A stretch of DNA of 64,000 nt from positions 186,001 through 250,000 of the forward strand of contig NZ_BOOC01000005.1 of NCBI RefSeq assembly GCF_016863035.1. Reading direction: 5' to 3'. The position numbers and the translations under genes were made by a program. This DNA comes from Microbispora corallina (GTDB taxonomy: Bacteria > Actinomycetota > Actinomycetes > Streptosporangiales > Streptosporangiaceae). The notes under the pieces were generated by a model. The model did not search any database and was not told the DNA's origin. It saw nothing but the letters and a program-made list of their open reading frames with translations. Below are positions 60,816 to 64,000 of this stretch, piece by piece (the first letter of the stretch is position 1; each line of letters opens with the position of its first letter).

Positions 60816-61787
60816 TCACCGGCGGCCCGCGCGCAGCGGCTTCCACCACGCCGGATGGTCCAGATACCACTGCACGGTGTCCGCCAGTCCCTCGTCGAAC
60901 GGCACCCGGGGCGCGTATCCCAGGGCGCGGAGCCTGCGGTCGTCGAGGGAGTAACGGCGGTCGTGTCCCTTGCGGTCGGGGACCCGCTCCACCAGCTCCG
61001 GCGCGGCGCCGAGGAGGTCGATCAGGCGCCGCGTGAGCTCGAGATTGGTCAGCTCGGCCGTGCCCGCGATGTGGTAGACCTCGCCGGGCTCGCCCACCTC
61101 GGCGACGAGCTGGATGCCGCGGCAGTGGTCGTCCACGTGGATCCAGTCGCGGACGTTGCCGCCGTCGCCGTACAGCGGAACGGGCCGTCCCTCGATGAGG
61201 TTGGTGACGAACAGCGGGATCACCTTCTCCGGGTACTGGTAGGGCCCGTAGTTGTTCCCGCACCGCGTCACGGACACCGGCAGCCCGTGTGTGACCGCGT
61301 ACGCGCGGGCGATCATGTCGCCGCCCGCCTTCGAGGCCGAGTACGGCGAGCGGGGCGCCAGAGGAGCGCTCTCGTCCCAGGACCCGGTCTCGATCGACCC
61401 GTAGACCTCGTCGGTGGACACCTGGACGACGCGGCCCACCCCAGCCGTCAGACACGCCTCCATCAGCGTCTGCGTGCCGAGCACGTTGGTCCGGACGAAG
61501 TCCGCCGCGCCGTCGATCGACCGGTCGACGTGGGACTCGGCCGCGAAGTGGACGACGACGTCGTGCCCAGGGACGACCTCGGCCAGCAGCGCCGCGTCGC
61601 ACACGTCGCCGTGCACGAACGCGTACCGGCCCTCGACCGGGGCCAGGTTGGCACGGCTACCGGCGTAGGTGAGCCGGTCGAGCACCGTCACGGACGCCCC
61701 GGCGAAGGCCGGGTAGCCGCCGGACAGCAGCGTGCGGACGTAGTGGGAGCCGATGAATCCGGCCCCGCCGGTGACGAGAACTTTCAC
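60816..61787 (-). CDS. rfbB: dTDP-glucose 4,6-dehydratase
   Basis: The 323-residue product starts at GTG 61787. Rossmann motif 'VLVTGGAGFIGSHYVRTL', catalytic 'VQVSTDEVYGSIETGSW' (Thr-Asp-Glu) and 'SPYSASKAGGDM' (Tyr-xxx-Lys), plus 'HFAAESHVDRSIDG' and 'NNYGPYQYPEKVIPLFV', are diagnostic of RmlB. It forms dTDP-4-keto-6-deoxyglucose, the common intermediate for rhamnose and other deoxysugars. It is divergent from PhyH-like paralogue B across 222 bp. Confidence 0.95.
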   Translation of the reverse strand: MKVLVTGGAGFIGSHYVRTLLSGGYPAFAGASVTVLDRLTYAGSRANLAPVEGRYAFVHGDVCDAALLAEVVPGHDVVVHFAAESHVDRSIDGAADFVRTNVLGTQTLMEACLTAGVGRVVQVSTDEVYGSIETGSWDESAPLAPRSPYSASKAGGDMIARAYAVTHGLPVSVTRCGNNYGPYQYPEKVIPLFVTNLIEGRPVPLYGDGGNVRDWIHVDDHCRGIQLVAEVGEPGEVYHIAGTAELTNLELTRRLIDLLGAAPELVERVPDRKGHDRRYSLDDRRLRALGYAPRVPFDEGLADTVQWYLDHPAWWKPLRAGRR

Positions 61788-62009
61788 AGGAGATCCACAC
61801 CCGTCCTTCAGCTGGAACGTTTGGAGATTGTGCCGCACGGTGCGGGAGTGACGCTTCACAGGATAAGCGCCGCGGGGGCGAGGATTTGGCCGTCACGAAA
61901 TCCGTACACCAGCGAAACATACGAGAAAATATCGGCAAGGTGATGCGCATCTGATTCATGGCGCGTAAGAATGACATCGGCCATCCTCGACGAGGGAGAA
62001 ACTCCACCG
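61788..62009. promoter_or_regulatory. Divergent intergenic region, rmlB / PhyH-like paralogue B
   Basis: This 222-bp region has an AT-rich core (CATACGAGAAAATATCGG at about 61918-61935) that probably holds promoters. GAGGGAG precedes the PhyH-like start. The start-codon hairpin seen before paralogue A (45902-45941) is not conserved here. Confidence 0.4.
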
Positions 62010-62930
62010 ATGACCACGCTCTTTTCCAACAGTGAAATGGACGACGAGGAACGGCGAGCCCATCTCTACGCCGGCGACGTGTTCGTCTACCCGGCCACTC
62101 CGTCCTCGACGGAGCTGATCGGCTTCGCCCGGGAGCTCATCGAGGACGCGTTCGGCGGCCTGGATCCGGAGACGGCCCAGTTCGAGATGCCGGTGGAGGG
62201 GTTCGCGGCGCTCCTCGCCGATCTCAAACCCCGTTTCATCCACCACCCGCAATGCAAGAAGCTCCTGCCGATGGTGATCGAGGAGATCGGCTGTTCGCTC
62301 GAGCACACCTACTTCGACGTGCCCCGGCTCCGCACGTCCACCTCCCACGACTACCTCACCTCCGGAATTTCCTACGCCTTCCATCCGCACCGCGACTGCT
62401 GGTACTCCGCGCCCTTCAACCAGATCAACTGGTGGATGCCGATCTACCCGGTCGTCCCGGAGAACGTGATGACGTTCCACACCCGTTATTTCGACCGTCC
62501 CGTCGCCAACGGCAGCGCCCGGTACGACTACGCGGAGTGGAACCGCACCAGCAGGCACACGGCCGCCCGGCACGTTCACGGGGACACCCGCGAGCAGCCG
62601 AAGCCGGAGGAGGAGATCGAGCTCGATCCGCAGCTCCGCGTGGTGCCGGAGGCGGGCGGCTTCATGCTGTTCTCCGGCGCCCAGTTGCACTCGACCGTCC
62701 CGAACACCTCGGGCCGCACGCGGTTCAGCATCGACTTCCGCACGGTGAACATCGACGACGTGCAGGCGCGCCGGGGCGCCGCGAACGTGGACGCCGCGTG
62801 CACCGGCACGACCCTGCGGGACTTCGCGCGCTGCGCCGACCTCACCCCGATGCCCGAGGAGCTGGCCCGCGCGTACGAGGCCGAGGCCCTAGCCCGGGAG
62901 GGCCGCGATCCGGACGCCGTCACGAGCTGA
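62010..62930 (+). CDS. PhyH-like (2OG/Fe(II) oxygenase-type) protein, paralogue B
   Basis: The 306-residue product starts at ATG 62010, by analogy with the 'MT(A/T)LFSNS' start of paralogue A at 45007-45903. The putative iron site 'FHPHRDCWYSAP' (His-x-Asp) and distal 'FSGAQLHSTVPNTSGRTRFS' are conserved, as is nearly all of the protein. In this copy 'AHLHS' is changed to 'AQLHS', which leaves the second His as the likely ligand. It converges with rmlA with an 11-bp overlap. Two copies in one locus suggest two related hydroxylations or a duplication with specialisation. Confidence 0.65.
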   Translation: MTTLFSNSEMDDEERRAHLYAGDVFVYPATPSSTELIGFARELIEDAFGGLDPETAQFEMPVEGFAALLADLKPRFIHHPQCKKLLPMVIEEIGCSLEHTYFDVPRLRTSTSHDYLTSGISYAFHPHRDCWYSAPFNQINWWMPIYPVVPENVMTFHTRYFDRPVANGSARYDYAEWNRTSRHTAARHVHGDTREQPKPEEEIELDPQLRVVPEAGGFMLFSGAQLHSTVPNTSGRTRFSIDFRTVNIDDVQARRGAANVDAACTGTTLRDFARCADLTPMPEELARAYEAEALAREGRDPDAVTS

Positions 62931-63984
62931 TCTGGACCTTGCTGTGGTCCCCCAGCACCAGGCGATGCGCCTTCGGCGTGTCGGGTGCTGGGGTGACCTC
63001 GACGTCGTGGCCGATCAACGAGGCCTCGATCCGGCGCACCCCTCTGATGGAGGCGCGCGGCAGCACGATGGAGTACTCGATCTCGCTCCCGCTCAGCACG
63101 CAGTCGGCGCCGATCGAGGTGAACGGGCCGACGTACGAGCCGGTGATGACGGTCCCCGCGCCCACGACGGCCGGTCCGACGATGCGCGAGCCGCGCACGA
63201 CGGCGCCGGCCTCGACGACGACGCGCCCGATGAGCTCGCAGTCCTCCACCTCGCCGTCGATCCGGCGCTCCACCGACTCCAGCACCAGCCGGTTGACCTC
63301 CAGCATGTCGGCGACGTTGCCGGTGTCCTTCCAGTAGCCCGAGATCACGGAGGGCTCGACCACGTGCCCGTTGTCGATGAGCCACTGGATGGCGTCGGTT
63401 ATCTCCAGCTCCCCCCGCCAGGACGGCTTGAGCTCCGCCACCGCCTCGTGCACGGCCGGGGTGAACAGGTAGACGCCGACAAGGGCGAGGTCGCTCTTCG
63501 GCTCGCGCGGCTTCTCCTCCAGACGCACGACGCGGCCGTCCGCGTCGAGCTCGGCGACGCCGAAGTGGCGCGGGTCGGACACCCGGGTCAGCATGATCTG
63601 CGCGCTCGGCCGCGACCCCCGGAACCGCCCCACCAGGCTCTCGATGCCCCCGACGACGAAGTTGTCGCCGAGGTACATGACGAAGTCGTCGTCGCCCAGG
63701 TAGTCACGGGCGATGAGGACCGCGTGCGCCAGCCCGAGGGGCTCCTTCTGCCGGAGATAGGTGGCCTGCAGCGAGAACCGGGACCCGTCGCCCACGGCGG
63801 CCTCGATCTCGGCGTGGGTGTCGCCCACCACGATGCCGACCTCACGGATCCCGGCCGCGGCGATCGATTCCAGCCCGTAGTACAGGACCGGCTTGTTGGC
63901 CACCGGGACGAGCTGCTTGGCCCGCGTGTGCGTGATGGGACGCAGGCGGGTCCCCGAGCCGCCCGCCAGGACGAGAGCCTTCAC
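62920..63984 (-). CDS. rfbA: Glucose-1-phosphate thymidylyltransferase, long form
   Basis: The 354-residue enzyme has 'KALVLAGGSGTRLRPITHTR', 'AKQLVPVANKPVLYYGLESI', 'YLGDNFVVGG' and 'LEEKPREPKSDLALVGVYLF'. It also has a C-terminal left-handed beta-helix region ('GRVVVEAGAVVRGSRIVGPA'). This is the long RmlA/StrD type common in actinomycete deoxysugar clusters, longer than the ~290-residue short form. It makes dTDP-glucose for RmlB. The ATG at 63984 is close to the window end and any further operon upstream is not visible. Confidence 0.95.
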   Translation of the reverse strand: MKALVLAGGSGTRLRPITHTRAKQLVPVANKPVLYYGLESIAAAGIREVGIVVGDTHAEIEAAVGDGSRFSLQATYLRQKEPLGLAHAVLIARDYLGDDDFVMYLGDNFVVGGIESLVGRFRGSRPSAQIMLTRVSDPRHFGVAELDADGRVVRLEEKPREPKSDLALVGVYLFTPAVHEAVAELKPSWRGELEITDAIQWLIDNGHVVEPSVISGYWKDTGNVADMLEVNRLVLESVERRIDGEVEDCELIGRVVVEAGAVVRGSRIVGPAVVGAGTVITGSYVGPFTSIGADCVLSGSEIEYSIVLPRASIRGVRRIEASLIGHDVEVTPAPDTPKAHRLVLGDHSKVQISS

Positions 63985-64000
63985 CTCAGTACGCCCCGTC

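Noticed and set aside
1-64000. tRNA, rRNA, insertion sequences or prophage genes
   Set aside because: No cloverleaf-like genes, rRNA segments, transposases, integrases or terminal inverted repeats were recognised on reading; a covariance-model search was not possible.

Overview
The window looks like chromosomal DNA of a high-GC Gram-positive actinomycete. Base composition is strongly G+C biased, with GC-rich third codon positions. GTG starts are frequent and many neighbouring genes overlap by 4 nt (GTGA/ATGA). Gene content (WYL regulators, a second incomplete nuo set next to korAB, WXG-type small proteins, Wzx/Wzy surface-polysaccharide genes) fits the Streptosporangiales/Streptomyces side of the phylum; genus cannot be fixed from sequence alone. 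No rRNA, tRNA, CRISPR array, insertion sequence or prophage was recognised.

Bases 1-14.5k hold small stand-alone units: the 3' end of yajQ; a WYL regulator divergent from a DinB-family protein; a glycerophosphodiesterase; a decayed DNA-glycosylase-like remnant; a sialidase-like beta-propeller; a MarR-MFS-YceI-MarR group in which the transporter and the YceI protein share an Ig-like module; a three-gene polar amino-acid ABC transporter; a secreted propeller protein; and a PPOX-fold protein.

Bases 14.5k-32.8k are an energy-metabolism region. On the minus strand runs nuoA-B-C-H, then nuoI-J-K-L-M-N and htpX. No nuoD, E, F or G is present. Divergently, korA-korB encode a 2-oxoacid:ferredoxin oxidoreductase, so reduced ferredoxin is a plausible electron donor for this complex I-like assembly. 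The nuo series is split between nuoH and nuoI by a plus-strand four-gene cassette (22867-26299): a membrane helix-hairpin-helix protein, a WXG-like protein, a 662-residue protein and a lipoprotein. The last two share a C-terminal module. The intergenic region before the cassette carries a cluster of DnaA-box-like 9-mers.

Bases 32.9k-64k are a surface-polysaccharide locus in several operons: sugar epimerases and methyltransferases, two beta-helix lipoproteins, a 2OG-Fe(II) oxygenase with a Gfo/Idh oxidoreductase, glycosyltransferases, two Wzz-like proteins with a Wzy-like polymerase, an acyltransferase and a Wzx flippase. A tightly coupled sugar-modification operon (C-methyltransferase, nucleotidyltransferase, PIG-L deacetylase, SDR, DUF4910 aminopeptidase-like, duplicated Cys-rich protein) lies at 49.3-55.3k. 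dTDP-rhamnose genes rmlD, rmlB and rmlA lie at 58.9-64k, with RmlC-like proteins at 40.0k and 55.4k. Two closely related PhyH-like oxygenase genes (45.0k and 62.0k) sit within the locus. The genes together suggest synthesis, export and polymerisation of a 6-deoxysugar-containing, methylated and possibly acylated glycan.
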